A stretch of DNA of 64,000 nt, from contig NZ_LT607803.1 of the NCBI RefSeq assembly GCF_900090195.1, forward strand, positions 4,862,229 through 4,926,228, in the 5' to 3' direction. How positions within the stretch are numbered: the first letter of the stretch is position 1; the number at the start of each line of letters is the position of its first letter. Position numbers and translations under genes: made by a program. This stretch comes from Variovorax sp. HW608. Lineage in GTDB: Bacteria; Pseudomonadota; Gammaproteobacteria; Burkholderiales; Burkholderiaceae_C. Below, one piece after another: positions 56,247 to 64,000 of this stretch. The notes under the pieces are model-generated. The model was not told where the DNA came from and did not search any database. It worked only from the letters and a program-made list of their open reading frames with translations.

Positions 56247-59048
56247 TCATGACACCACCGCGACGGCCGGCGGCGCGCCGGCGCGCACCATGCGCTTGAG
56301 CTCGGGCACGCAGGAGCCGCAGTTGGTGCCGCACTTGAGCGAACCCTGGAGCGCGGCGAGCCGTTCTTCGTCCGATCCGCCCGCTGCAGCGAGCTGCCCG
56401 GCGATCGCCGTCTCGGTCACGCCGAAGCAGCTGCAGATGATCTTGCCCTTGGAAGCCACGTTGCCGGGCGCCGCCGCGCCGGGCCGCAGGAGCTGGCGGC
56501 CATAGGACTGGGCCGGCAGGCGGTCCTGCAGCAGGGCCTTGATCCACGCTTCGGCGCGCGTGTCGCCGCCGAGCAGGAAGCCTTCGAGGTAGGCATCGGT
56601 GCCGCTGCGCACCAGTCGGACCGTGCGGCGCTGGCCGCGCCGGACGTCGGCATAGCGCAGGGTGTCGGGCCCGCCGAGCGCCAGCAGCTTCTCGATCTGC
56701 GCGAGCAGCGCATCCGGCGGCGCTTCGTAGGCGGCCGCGCGGAACAGGACGCCGGTGCGTTCCTGGCCGTCGCCTCCGAGCGCCGCGCCGCTGCCGAAGG
56801 GCACGCAGCTCGCGAAGGGAAAGGACCGCATCAGCTCGCGCAGCAGGGCCGCGACCTCCAGCGCGCTGGCCTGCGGCAGCCATGCGGCGGCGAGCAGCGA
56901 CCACGGCAGCTCGGCCTTGAGGATCTTCACCGCGGCGTGCTTGAGCTCCGGCTGCTTCGAATCGGGGCAGTAGCTCGATGTGGTCAGCGCATTGACGCCC
57001 GCGAGCGGCGTGCCGGTGCTCGACGAGCCGCTCAGGTACTCGCCGCCCCAGTGCATCGCGATGAACGCCTGGCTCAGTCCGACCTCGGTGCTGCCGGCGG
57101 CCGGCACCACGATCGAGCCGCGCCGCGAGGTGACGTGCACCAGATCGCCCTCGGCGATCTGGCGGCGTGCCATGTCCTGAGGATGCATCTGCAGCGTGGG
57201 CTCCGCCGCGTGGCCGAACAGGCGGCCGAGCGTGCCGGTGCGGCTCATGCCGTGCCACTGGTCGCGCAGCCGCCCGGTGTTGAGCGAGAACGGATAGCGC
57301 GCTTCGCGTGCCTCGGCCACCGGCTTGTACGGCGTGTCGACGAAGCGCGCGCGGCCGTCCGGCGTCGGGAAGATGCCGTCTTCGTAGAGCCGCGCGCGGC
57401 CCTCGGTCTCGCCGCGGCGCAGCGGCCATTGCTGCGGCCCGGCTTCGAGCATCGCGTAGCTCATGCCGGTGATGTCGAGGTCACGGCCCTCGGTGGTTTC
57501 GCGGTGCTCGTTCCAGACCGATTCCGGCGAGTCGTACGGAAACAGCGTCTGCGTGCGGCCGAGGCGCTCTTCCAGCCGCCGCGCGAAGTCCGCGCCGATC
57601 ACCCAGTCGTTGCGCGCTTCGCCGGGCGCGCAGACGGCGGGCCGCACGCGCGAGATGCGCCGCTCGCTGTTGGTGACGGTCCCGTCCTTCTCGCCCCAGG
57701 TGGTGGCGGGCAGCAGCAGGTCGGCGAAGGCGCAGGTCGCGGTGGTCGAGAAGGCCTCCTGCACCACCACGAACTCGCAGCGTTCGAGCGCGCGGCGCAC
57801 GGTGGCCTGGTCGGGCATCGACTGCGCCGGGTTGGTGCAGGCGATCCACAGTGCACGGATCTCGCCGTCGGCGGCGGCCTGGAACATCTCGACCGCGGTC
57901 TTGCCGGGCTTCCCGGGCACGTCGGCCACGCCCCAGAAGGCAGCGACTTCGGCGCGATGCTGCGGATTCGCGAGATCGCGATGCGCCGACAGCAGGTTCG
58001 CGAGGCCGCCGACTTCGCGGCCGCCCATCGCATTCGGCTGGCCGGTCAGCGAGAAGGGCCCGGCGCCGGGCTTGCCGATCTGCGCGGTCGCGAGGTGCAG
58101 GTTGATCAGCGCCGCGTTCTTGAGCGTGCCCGACGACGACTGGTTGAGGCCCTGGCAATAGAGGCTCAGCGTCGCGGGAGAAGTCGCGAACAGGCGCGCC
58201 GCTTCGAGCAGGTCCTCCTTCGAGATCCCGCACACCTGCGCGACGCGGTCCGGCGTGCAGTCGCGCACCGTGGCCTTGAGCGCATCGAAGCCATTCGTGT
58301 GCTCGGCGATGTAGCGCGCATCGGTCCAGCCTTCCCACAGCATCAGGTGCAGCATGCCGTTGAACAGCATCACGTCGGTGCCCGGCTGGATCGGCAGGAA
58401 CAGGTCGGCGATCTCCACCGTGTCGGTGCGGCGCGGATCGGCGACGATGATCTTCATCGCCGGATTGGCCGCCTTGGCGTCCTCGATGCGACGAAAGAGG
58501 ATCGGATGCGCCCACGCGGTGTTGCTGCCCGTGATGAAGAGGCACTGTGCGTGCTTCAGGTCGTCGTAGCAGGCGGGCGGCGCATCGGCGCCCAGCGTCT
58601 TCTTGTAGCCGGCCACCGCGCTGCTCATGCACAGGCGCGAGTTGGTGTCGATGTTGTTGGTGCCGACGAGGCCCTTGGCGAGCTTGTTGAAGACGTAGTA
58701 GTCCTCGGTCAGCAACTGGCCGGACACATAGAAGCCGACCGCATCCGGCCCGTGGTCGTGGATGACCTGCGCGAACTTCTCCACCGCCAGGTCCAGCGCG
58801 CCATCCCAGCCGATCGGCTCCGGCATCGAGCCGCGCGTGGCGCGCTGCATGGGCCGCAAAAGGCGCGTCTGCATCGTGACCGCGGCGCTCGCCGTCAGGT
58901 GCAGCGTCGAGCCCTTGGTGCACAACCGGCCGAAGTTGGCGGGGTGCTCGGGATCGCCGCGCACGCCGGTGATCTGCGCGCCATCGGATTCGATGATCAC
59001 GCCACAGCCCACACCACAGTATGGGCAGGTCGAGCGTGTTTGCTTCAT
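56247..59048 (-). CDS. nasA: Assimilatory nitrate reductase, catalytic subunit
   Basis: 933 aa. The N-terminal [4Fe-4S] site is CPYCGVGC with a later Cys in GRLCTKG; then the bis-MGD molybdopterin domains (about 55-640), a molydopterin-dinucleotide domain (NTGRLRDQWHGMSRTG), and a C-terminal BFD-like [2Fe-2S] domain CSCFGV with CGTNCGSC. It reduces nitrate to nitrite in the cytoplasm for nitrogen assimilation. ATG 59048 is the start. It lies 10 bp after nirD. Confidence 0.97.
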   Translation of the reverse strand: MKQTRSTCPYCGVGCGVIIESDGAQITGVRGDPEHPANFGRLCTKGSTLHLTASAAVTMQTRLLRPMQRATRGSMPEPIGWDGALDLAVEKFAQVIHDHGPDAVGFYVSGQLLTEDYYVFNKLAKGLVGTNNIDTNSRLCMSSAVAGYKKTLGADAPPACYDDLKHAQCLFITGSNTAWAHPILFRRIEDAKAANPAMKIIVADPRRTDTVEIADLFLPIQPGTDVMLFNGMLHLMLWEGWTDARYIAEHTNGFDALKATVRDCTPDRVAQVCGISKEDLLEAARLFATSPATLSLYCQGLNQSSSGTLKNAALINLHLATAQIGKPGAGPFSLTGQPNAMGGREVGGLANLLSAHRDLANPQHRAEVAAFWGVADVPGKPGKTAVEMFQAAADGEIRALWIACTNPAQSMPDQATVRRALERCEFVVVQEAFSTTATCAFADLLLPATTWGEKDGTVTNSERRISRVRPAVCAPGEARNDWVIGADFARRLEERLGRTQTLFPYDSPESVWNEHRETTEGRDLDITGMSYAMLEAGPQQWPLRRGETEGRARLYEDGIFPTPDGRARFVDTPYKPVAEAREARYPFSLNTGRLRDQWHGMSRTGTLGRLFGHAAEPTLQMHPQDMARRQIAEGDLVHVTSRRGSIVVPAAGSTEVGLSQAFIAMHWGGEYLSGSSSTGTPLAGVNALTTSSYCPDSKQPELKHAAVKILKAELPWSLLAAAWLPQASALEVAALLRELMRSFPFASCVPFGSGAALGGDGQERTGVLFRAAAYEAPPDALLAQIEKLLALGGPDTLRYADVRRGQRRTVRLVRSGTDAYLEGFLLGGDTRAEAWIKALLQDRLPAQSYGRQLLRPGAAAPGNVASKGKIICSCFGVTETAIAGQLAAAGGSDEERLAALQGSLKCGTNCGSCVPELKRMVRAGAPPAVAVVS

Positions 59049-59058
59049 GGGGCGGTCC

Positions 59059-59439
59059 TCAGACTTCGATGGTGCGTTGCGGGCCGGCGACCGGCTTTTG
59101 GAGATCGATCGCGTGCGATTCGAGCTCTTGCGCATCCAGGTGCACCACGCCGTCCTCCACCTTCACCGCGAAGCGCGGCGTGCAGCCTTCGTCGGGCGCC
59201 TTCGCGCAGCCGTCGTCCAGGCCGATCGACCAGTTGTGCAGCGGGCAGGCGACGCTGGTGCCGAAGACGATCCCCTGGCTCAGCGGTCCGCCCTTGTGCG
59301 GGCAGCGGTCGAGCAGCGCGAAGACCTCGTCCGCGGAATTGCGGAACACCGCGACGTCGACGCCCACCGGCCGGCTCACGCGCCGCGCGCCGAGCACCGG
59401 GATATCGTCGACGCGGCAGATCACTTTCCATTCACTCAT
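59059..59439 (-). CDS. nirD: Nitrite reductase small subunit NirD
   Basis: 126 aa Rieske-like domain with CPHKGGPL and CPLHNWSI, the two Cys/His pairs of the 2Fe-2S site. Most NirD lack these ligands, but here both are intact, as in the longer bacterial assimilatory form. It supports NADH-dependent nitrite reduction by NirB, 31 bp upstream. No signal peptide, so cytoplasmic. Confidence 0.95.
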   Translation of the reverse strand: MSEWKVICRVDDIPVLGARRVSRPVGVDVAVFRNSADEVFALLDRCPHKGGPLSQGIVFGTSVACPLHNWSIGLDDGCAKAPDEGCTPRFAVKVEDGVVHLDAQELESHAIDLQKPVAGPQRTIEV

Positions 59440-59470
59440 CGTGCTTCCTTTCGGGCCGTTTCGAGCCGCT

Positions 59471-61936
59471 TCAGGCCGGTTGTGCGGCGGGGTTCGTCGC
59501 GGCGACGGCCGCGACCGGCTGGAACTGGCGCACGTCGACCGAAGCCTCGGCCGACGCGAACCACGGATCGGGCTCGCCGTCGAGCGCGAACTGGAGCCGC
59601 TCCCAGAGCGCCTTGCGCCCTTGCGCGTCCTCGAGGATCTTCTTCTTCACATGGTCGAGGCCGACGCGGCCGATGTAGTGCACCGTGCGCTCCAGGTACC
59701 AGCCTTCCTCGCGGTAGAGCTGCAGGAAGGCGCCGGCATACTCCATGACTTCCTCGGCCGTCTTCGCCTTCACGAGGAACTGCGCGACCTCGGTCTTGAT
59801 GCCGCCGTTGCCGCCGACGTAGATCTCCCAGCCGGAGTCGACGCCGATCACGCCCACGTCCTTGATGCCGGCCTCGGCGCAGTTGCGCGGGCAGCCCGAC
59901 ACCGCGAGCTTGACCTTGTGCGGCGAGTACATCGCCCACAGCGCGCGCTCGAGGTCCTTGCCCATCTGCGTCGAATCCTGCGTGCCGAAGCGGCACCACT
60001 CGCTGCCCACGCAGGTCTTCACCGTGCGCAGCGACTTGGCGTAGGCAAAGCCCGAGGGCATGCCGATGTCGCGCCAGACGTTCTCCAGGTCTTCCTTCTT
60101 GACGCCCAGCAGGTCGATGCGCTGGCCGCCGGTGACCTTGACGGTCGGGATCTTGTACTTGTCGACCGCGTCCGCGATGCGGCGCAGCTCGTCGGGCGTG
60201 GTGTGGCCGCCCCACATGCGCGGGATCACCGAATAGGTGCCGTCCTTCTGGATGTTCGCGTGGCTGCGCTCGTTGATGAAGCGGCTCTGCGGATCGTCCT
60301 TCGCCTCCTTGGGCCAGGTCGAGATCAGGTAGTAGTTGACCGCGGGCCGGCAGCTCGAGCAGCCGTTGGGCGTGCGCCAGCCGAGGTTGCGGTAGACCTC
60401 GTCGTGCGTGAGGTAGTGCTCCTTGCGGATCGCGTCGCGCACGTCCTGGTGGCTCACGTCGGTGCAGCCGCACAGGGCCTTCTTCTTCGGCGCGGCGGAG
60501 TAGTCGCCGCCGGCGGTGAACATCAGGATCTGCTCGACGAGGCCGGTGCATGAGCCGCACGAGGCGCTGGCCTTGGTGTGCTTCTTCACCTCCTCGAGCG
60601 TGAACAGGCCCTTTTCCTTGATCGCCTTGCAGATGGTGCCCTTGCTGACGCCGTTGCAGCCGCAGACTTCGGCGTCGTCCGGCATCGAGGCCGCCTTGCT
60701 GTGGCCTTCGTGGCCGGTGTCGCCGATGTTCGATTCGCCGAACATCAGCTTGTCGCGGATGTCGTGCACGCTGCGGCCGTCGCGCAGCAGCTTGAAATAC
60801 CAGCTGCCGTCGACCGTGTCGCCGTAGAGGCAGGCGCCGACCAGCTTGTCGTCCTTGAGCACGAGCTTCTTGTAGACGCCGCCGAAGGGGTCGCTCATCA
60901 CGATCTCCTCGGTGCCTTCGCCGCCCATGAACTCGCCGGCCGAGAACAGGTCGATGCCTGTGACCTTGAGCTTGGTCGAGGTGAGCGAGCCCTGGTAGCG
61001 GCCGATTCCGAAATGCGCCAGGTGGTTCGCCGCCACCTTGGCCTGCTCGAACAGCGGCGCGACCAGCCCGTAGGCGATGCCGCGATGCGCGGCGCATTCG
61101 CCGACCGAGTAGACGCGTGGGTCGGTCACGGTCTGCATCGTGTCGGTGACGACGATGCCGCGGTTCACGTGCAGGTGCATCTTCTCGGCCAGCTCGGTGT
61201 TGGGGCGGATGCCGACCGCCATCACCACCAGATCGGCCGCGATCTCGGTGCCGTCCTTGAAGCGGATCGCCTTCACGCGGCCGTCTGCGCCGCCGACCAG
61301 CTCCTGCGTCTGCGCGCCGATCAGGAACGTGAGGCCTCGGTCTTCCAGCGACTTCTGGAGCATCTTGCCCGCGACGTCGTCGAGCTGGCGCTCCATCAGC
61401 CAGGGCATGACGTGCACCACGGTGACGTTCATGCCGCGCAGCATCAGCCCGTTGGCCGCTTCGAGGCCCAGCAGGCCGCCGCCGATGACCACCGCGTTCT
61501 TGTGCGTGCGCGCGGTCTCGATCATGTAGTCGGTGTCGGCGATGTCGCGGTAGGCGATCACGCCCTTGAGGTCCTTGCCCGGCACCGGCAGCATGAAGGG
61601 GTTGGAGCCGGTGCACATCAGCAGGCGGTCGTAGGCGGCCTCGGTGCCGTCCTCGGCGCGCACGATGCGCTTCACGCGATCCACCTCCACCACCTTCTTG
61701 CCGGCGTGCAGGGTGATGTCGTTCTCGGCGTACCACTCCCAGCTGTTGAGGACGATCTCGTCGATCGTCTGCTCGCCCGCGAGCACCGGCGACAGCAGGA
61801 TCCGGTTGTAGTTGGGATGCGGCTCGGCGCCGAACACGGTGATGTCGTAGAGCTCGGGCTCGATCTTGAGCAGCTCTTCGATCGTGCGCACGCCGGCCAT
61901 GCCGTTGCCGATCATCACGAGTTTCATCTTCTTCAT
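59471..61936 (-). CDS. nirB: Nitrite reductase large subunit NirB
   Basis: 821 aa. The N-terminal FAD/NAD(P) domains (VMIGNGMAGVRTIEEL; AVVIGGGLLGLEAANG) are followed by two BFD-like [2Fe-2S] segments (CGCNGVSKGTI, CGSCTGLVEQIL; CGCTDVSHQDV) and the siroheme/[4Fe-4S] domain with TCVGSEWCRFGTQ and SGCPRNCAEAGIKD. It reduces nitrite to ammonium with NADH. The start is ATG 61936; ATG 61927 is an alternative. The promoter spacer to the divergent kinase is short. Confidence 0.97.
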   Translation of the reverse strand: MKKMKLVMIGNGMAGVRTIEELLKIEPELYDITVFGAEPHPNYNRILLSPVLAGEQTIDEIVLNSWEWYAENDITLHAGKKVVEVDRVKRIVRAEDGTEAAYDRLLMCTGSNPFMLPVPGKDLKGVIAYRDIADTDYMIETARTHKNAVVIGGGLLGLEAANGLMLRGMNVTVVHVMPWLMERQLDDVAGKMLQKSLEDRGLTFLIGAQTQELVGGADGRVKAIRFKDGTEIAADLVVMAVGIRPNTELAEKMHLHVNRGIVVTDTMQTVTDPRVYSVGECAAHRGIAYGLVAPLFEQAKVAANHLAHFGIGRYQGSLTSTKLKVTGIDLFSAGEFMGGEGTEEIVMSDPFGGVYKKLVLKDDKLVGACLYGDTVDGSWYFKLLRDGRSVHDIRDKLMFGESNIGDTGHEGHSKAASMPDDAEVCGCNGVSKGTICKAIKEKGLFTLEEVKKHTKASASCGSCTGLVEQILMFTAGGDYSAAPKKKALCGCTDVSHQDVRDAIRKEHYLTHDEVYRNLGWRTPNGCSSCRPAVNYYLISTWPKEAKDDPQSRFINERSHANIQKDGTYSVIPRMWGGHTTPDELRRIADAVDKYKIPTVKVTGGQRIDLLGVKKEDLENVWRDIGMPSGFAYAKSLRTVKTCVGSEWCRFGTQDSTQMGKDLERALWAMYSPHKVKLAVSGCPRNCAEAGIKDVGVIGVDSGWEIYVGGNGGIKTEVAQFLVKAKTAEEVMEYAGAFLQLYREEGWYLERTVHYIGRVGLDHVKKKILEDAQGRKALWERLQFALDGEPDPWFASAEASVDVRQFQPVAAVAATNPAAQPA

Positions 61937-61997
61937 GGGGCTCAACCTTTCTGAATCAAGCAATCGGGTGCCCGCGGCGCGCATGGAGAATCGCGCC

Positions 61998-63707
61998 ATG
62001 AGTTTCGAAGTGGACATCGGCTACAGCAGCGAGCGCGGACCGCGCGACGTCAACGAGGACTTCGCGGGCGCGGTGCGTGCGCCGAAGGGCGAGGAGGCGC
62101 GCGGGCTGATCGCCGCCATTGCGGACGGCGTGTCGACCGGCGGCCGGGGCCTGGAGGCCGCGCAGACCACGGTGATGGGCCTTCTGGGCGACTACTTCGC
62201 AACGCCCGACACCTGGGAGCCGACCGCGGCGCTCGACCGCCTGATCGGCGCGCAGAACGCCTGGCTGGCCGACCACAACCGCCGTCGCCAGGGAGGCGGT
62301 ACGGCGCTCACCACGCTCACCGCACTGGTGCTGCAGGGGCAGAGCTACACGCTCGCACACGTCGGCGACACCCGCGCCTGGCGCGTGCGCCAGGACGGCG
62401 AACCCGCCGCGCCGCTGACGCAGGACCATGCCTTCGACCATCCCGACCTGCGCAGTCGCCTGACGCGCGCCATCGGCCTCGACGACCAGGTGCGCGTCGA
62501 TTACGTGCAGGGCGACGTGCGTGTCGGCGACTGCTTCGTGCTGAGTTCCGACGGCGTGCATGGCGTGCTCAAGCCGCAGCATTTCGCCGCGCTCGCGCTG
62601 CAGGGGAGTGCGGCCGAAGCCAGCGACGCCCTGGTGCGCGCTGCGCTCGCCGCCGGCACGCGCGACAACGCGACCGCGCTGGTGATCCGCGTCACCGGGC
62701 TGGACGCGCGCCAGCTCGACGACGAACTCGGCGACGTGCGCCGGCTCGCTCCGCCGCCGGTGCTGAAGGTGGGCGACACCATCGACGGCTACGTCGTCAC
62801 CGCGGTGGTCGCCGACACCGGCGTCCATCTGCTCTACCAGGCGCGCCATCCGGCCACGCGCGAGCTGGTCGCGCTCAAGACGCTGCATCCCAGCCGTGCC
62901 AGCGATCCGCAGGAGCGCGCCATGCTCGCGCATGAAGCCTGGCTGGCGCTTCGCGTCGGCACGCGGGCCGACAGCGGTTTCGTGCGGGTGCACGAGCGCG
63001 CGCCCGATGCGAGCGCGCTCTACACCGTCTTCGACTGGCACGGCGGGCGAACGCTGGAGCAGATCCGCAAGACCCGTCCGCGCGGCGCCGTCGCCGAAGT
63101 CGTCGCCGCGGCGATCGAGGTCGCCCGCGCGCTGGGCCGCCTGCACCGTCATGGTGTGGTGCACCGCGACATCAAGCCCGGGAACCTGCATCTCGGCGAT
63201 GACGGCCGCTGGCGCATCCTCGACCTGGGCGTGGCGCTTTCCGGGCGGGAAGGCCGGGCGCAGCGCGAGCTGCATGCCGGTACGCCGAGCTACATCAATC
63301 CCGAGCAGTGGGAAGGTGAGGGCGCCGATGCGGCGAGCGACCTGTTCGCGCTCGGCGTCACGCTCTACCAGTGGCTCGCCGGGCGCCTGCCTTATGGCGA
63401 GATCGAGCCCTACCAGTCGGCGCGCTACCGGCGCGATCCGGCCGCCCTGTCGCGCATCCGCCCCGATGTGCCGATCTGGCTCGACCATCTGGTCTGCAAG
63501 GCGGTCGCGCGCGATCCGCGCCAGCGCTTCGAGACGGCCGAGGAGATGCTGCTCGCGCTCGAGCGCGGCGCCGCGAGACCGGTCAGCGCGCCGAGCGCCA
63601 CGCCGTTGATCCACCGCGATCCGGCCGCGCTCTACAAGATCGCGCTCGCCATCTCGGTGCTGCTCAACGCGCTGCTCGCCTTCTGGCTGCTGTTCCTGCC
63701 GAAGTGA
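61998..63707 (+). CDS. Bifunctional PP2C phosphatase-Ser/Thr protein kinase
   Basis: 569 aa. Residues 1-235 are PP2C-like (RDVNEDF, IADGVSTGGRG, VGDTRAWR, SSDGVHG, RDNATALV: the metal Asp residues are present). Residues 260-540 are a Hanks kinase: the VAIK-type Lys is in LVALKTLHPS, the catalytic loop is GVVHRDIKPGNLHL, and DLGV stands for DFG. A single C-terminal helix (ALAISVLLNALLAFWLLF) anchors it in the membrane. It is divergent from nirB and next to narK. Targets are unknown; the phosphatase may reverse the kinase. ATG 61983 is an alternative start. Confidence 0.93.
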   Translation: MSFEVDIGYSSERGPRDVNEDFAGAVRAPKGEEARGLIAAIADGVSTGGRGLEAAQTTVMGLLGDYFATPDTWEPTAALDRLIGAQNAWLADHNRRRQGGGTALTTLTALVLQGQSYTLAHVGDTRAWRVRQDGEPAAPLTQDHAFDHPDLRSRLTRAIGLDDQVRVDYVQGDVRVGDCFVLSSDGVHGVLKPQHFAALALQGSAAEASDALVRAALAAGTRDNATALVIRVTGLDARQLDDELGDVRRLAPPPVLKVGDTIDGYVVTAVVADTGVHLLYQARHPATRELVALKTLHPSRASDPQERAMLAHEAWLALRVGTRADSGFVRVHERAPDASALYTVFDWHGGRTLEQIRKTRPRGAVAEVVAAAIEVARALGRLHRHGVVHRDIKPGNLHLGDDGRWRILDLGVALSGREGRAQRELHAGTPSYINPEQWEGEGADAASDLFALGVTLYQWLAGRLPYGEIEPYQSARYRRDPAALSRIRPDVPIWLDHLVCKAVARDPRQRFETAEEMLLALERGAARPVSAPSATPLIHRDPAALYKIALAISVLLNALLAFWLLFLPK

Positions 63708-63736
63708 GCCCGCGTGCGCCGTGACGTTCAGGATGT

Positions 63737-64000
63737 TCATGCGTTGCGCGTTTTCGGTGCGCTCTTGGGCGCATGAGCGGGCGAGGCCGCATGCGCCGAT
63801 GCGCGTGCGCGTCCGCCCTTTTCGGCCCAGGTGCGCGTCCAGCGGATCTGCATGACGCGCATCACGCCGAGCATCACGAGCGAGAGCGCGGCGAAGAAGA
63901 CGAAGCCCCAGGTGTAGCTGCCGAGGTACTGCTTCGACAGGCCCATCGCGTTCGGCACCAGCCCGCCGCCGAGCGCGCCGATCTCGCCGATCATCGAGCC
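63737..64000 (-). CDS. NarK-type nitrate/nitrite MFS transporter, partial (3' end)
   Basis: Only the last 88 codons are in the window. The transmembrane end IGEIGALGGGLVPNAMGL and YTWGFVFFAALSLVMLGVM matches the C-terminal helices of nitrate/nitrite porters, and RVMQIRWTRTWAEKGG begins the cytoplasmic tail. The location next to nirB-nasA and the kinase supports nitrate uptake. The N-terminal 12-helix part and start lie beyond the right edge. Confidence 0.85.
   Translation of the reverse strand, partial: GSMIGEIGALGGGLVPNAMGLSKQYLGSYTWGFVFFAALSLVMLGVMRVMQIRWTRTWAEKGGRARASAHAASPAHAPKSAPKTRNA

Noticed and set aside
56937..59678. A 913-codon plus-strand open frame antisense to nasA and nirD
   Set aside because: It mirrors nasA; no ribosome site or family features.

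Overview
The window is high-GC chromosomal DNA of a betaproteobacterium, most likely a Comamonadaceae member close to Variovorax. Three things point there: gene content (six tripartite-tricarboxylate 'Bug' receptors, intracellular PHA depolymerase, GSH-dependent formaldehyde oxidation, nasA-nirDB nitrate assimilation), start-codon habits, and a structured intergenic repeat of the type seen in that family. This is inference; there is no rRNA here to confirm it. I see 65 protein genes, no tRNA or rRNA, no CRISPR array and no insertion sequence. Coding density is very high, with many ATGA/TGATG overlaps.

Left part (1-25.4 kb). A chromosomal ccdAB toxin-antitoxin pair is cut by the left edge. After it come an FAD-linked oxidase, a YihY membrane protein, a metY-hydrolase pair, a CBS-domain protein, an adenosine-deaminase-like/Bug pair with a divergent LysR regulator, phaZ divergent from a GST gene, and a radical SAM protein with a near-consensus LexA box. 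A formaldehyde operon follows (frmA, an epoxide-hydrolase-like gene, fghA), then a fuconolactonase-like/aldo-keto reductase pair, aroQ-tag, and the stress operon prkA-yeaH-spoVR.

Middle part (25.4-49.1 kb). A small catabolic locus comes first: FAH-family hydrolase plus Bug, diverging from GntR, Bug and a ModA-like protein without signal peptide. The heat-shock operon grpE-dnaK-dnaJ follows with a clear sigma-32 promoter, then fkpA-like, hxlR-like and psd genes. The main metabolic island is 36.2-49.1 kb. It encodes an apparently complete oxidative hexuronate/aldarate route: TRAP transporter DctPQM, uronate dehydrogenase, lactonase, galactarate dehydratase, 5-dehydro-4-deoxyglucarate dehydratase and 2,5-dioxovalerate dehydrogenase, giving 2-oxoglutarate. 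A FadR-type regulator sits between the two divergent halves, and three Bug receptors are interspersed.

Right part (49.1-64 kb). Housekeeping genes come first: mogA-darP, pmbA, nudix, yqeY and rpsU, the last with a leader that can fold as a pseudoknot. A nitrate-assimilation region follows: yhiN, cobA (siroheme), ybiB, nasA, nirD and nirB. Divergent from nirB is a PP2C phosphatase-Ser/Thr kinase fusion, and the 3' end of a NarK-type transporter runs off the right edge. The genes cooperate: CobA makes the siroheme precursor NirB needs, MogA serves the Mo cofactor NasA needs, and the kinase-phosphatase is a candidate post-translational regulator of uptake or reduction.
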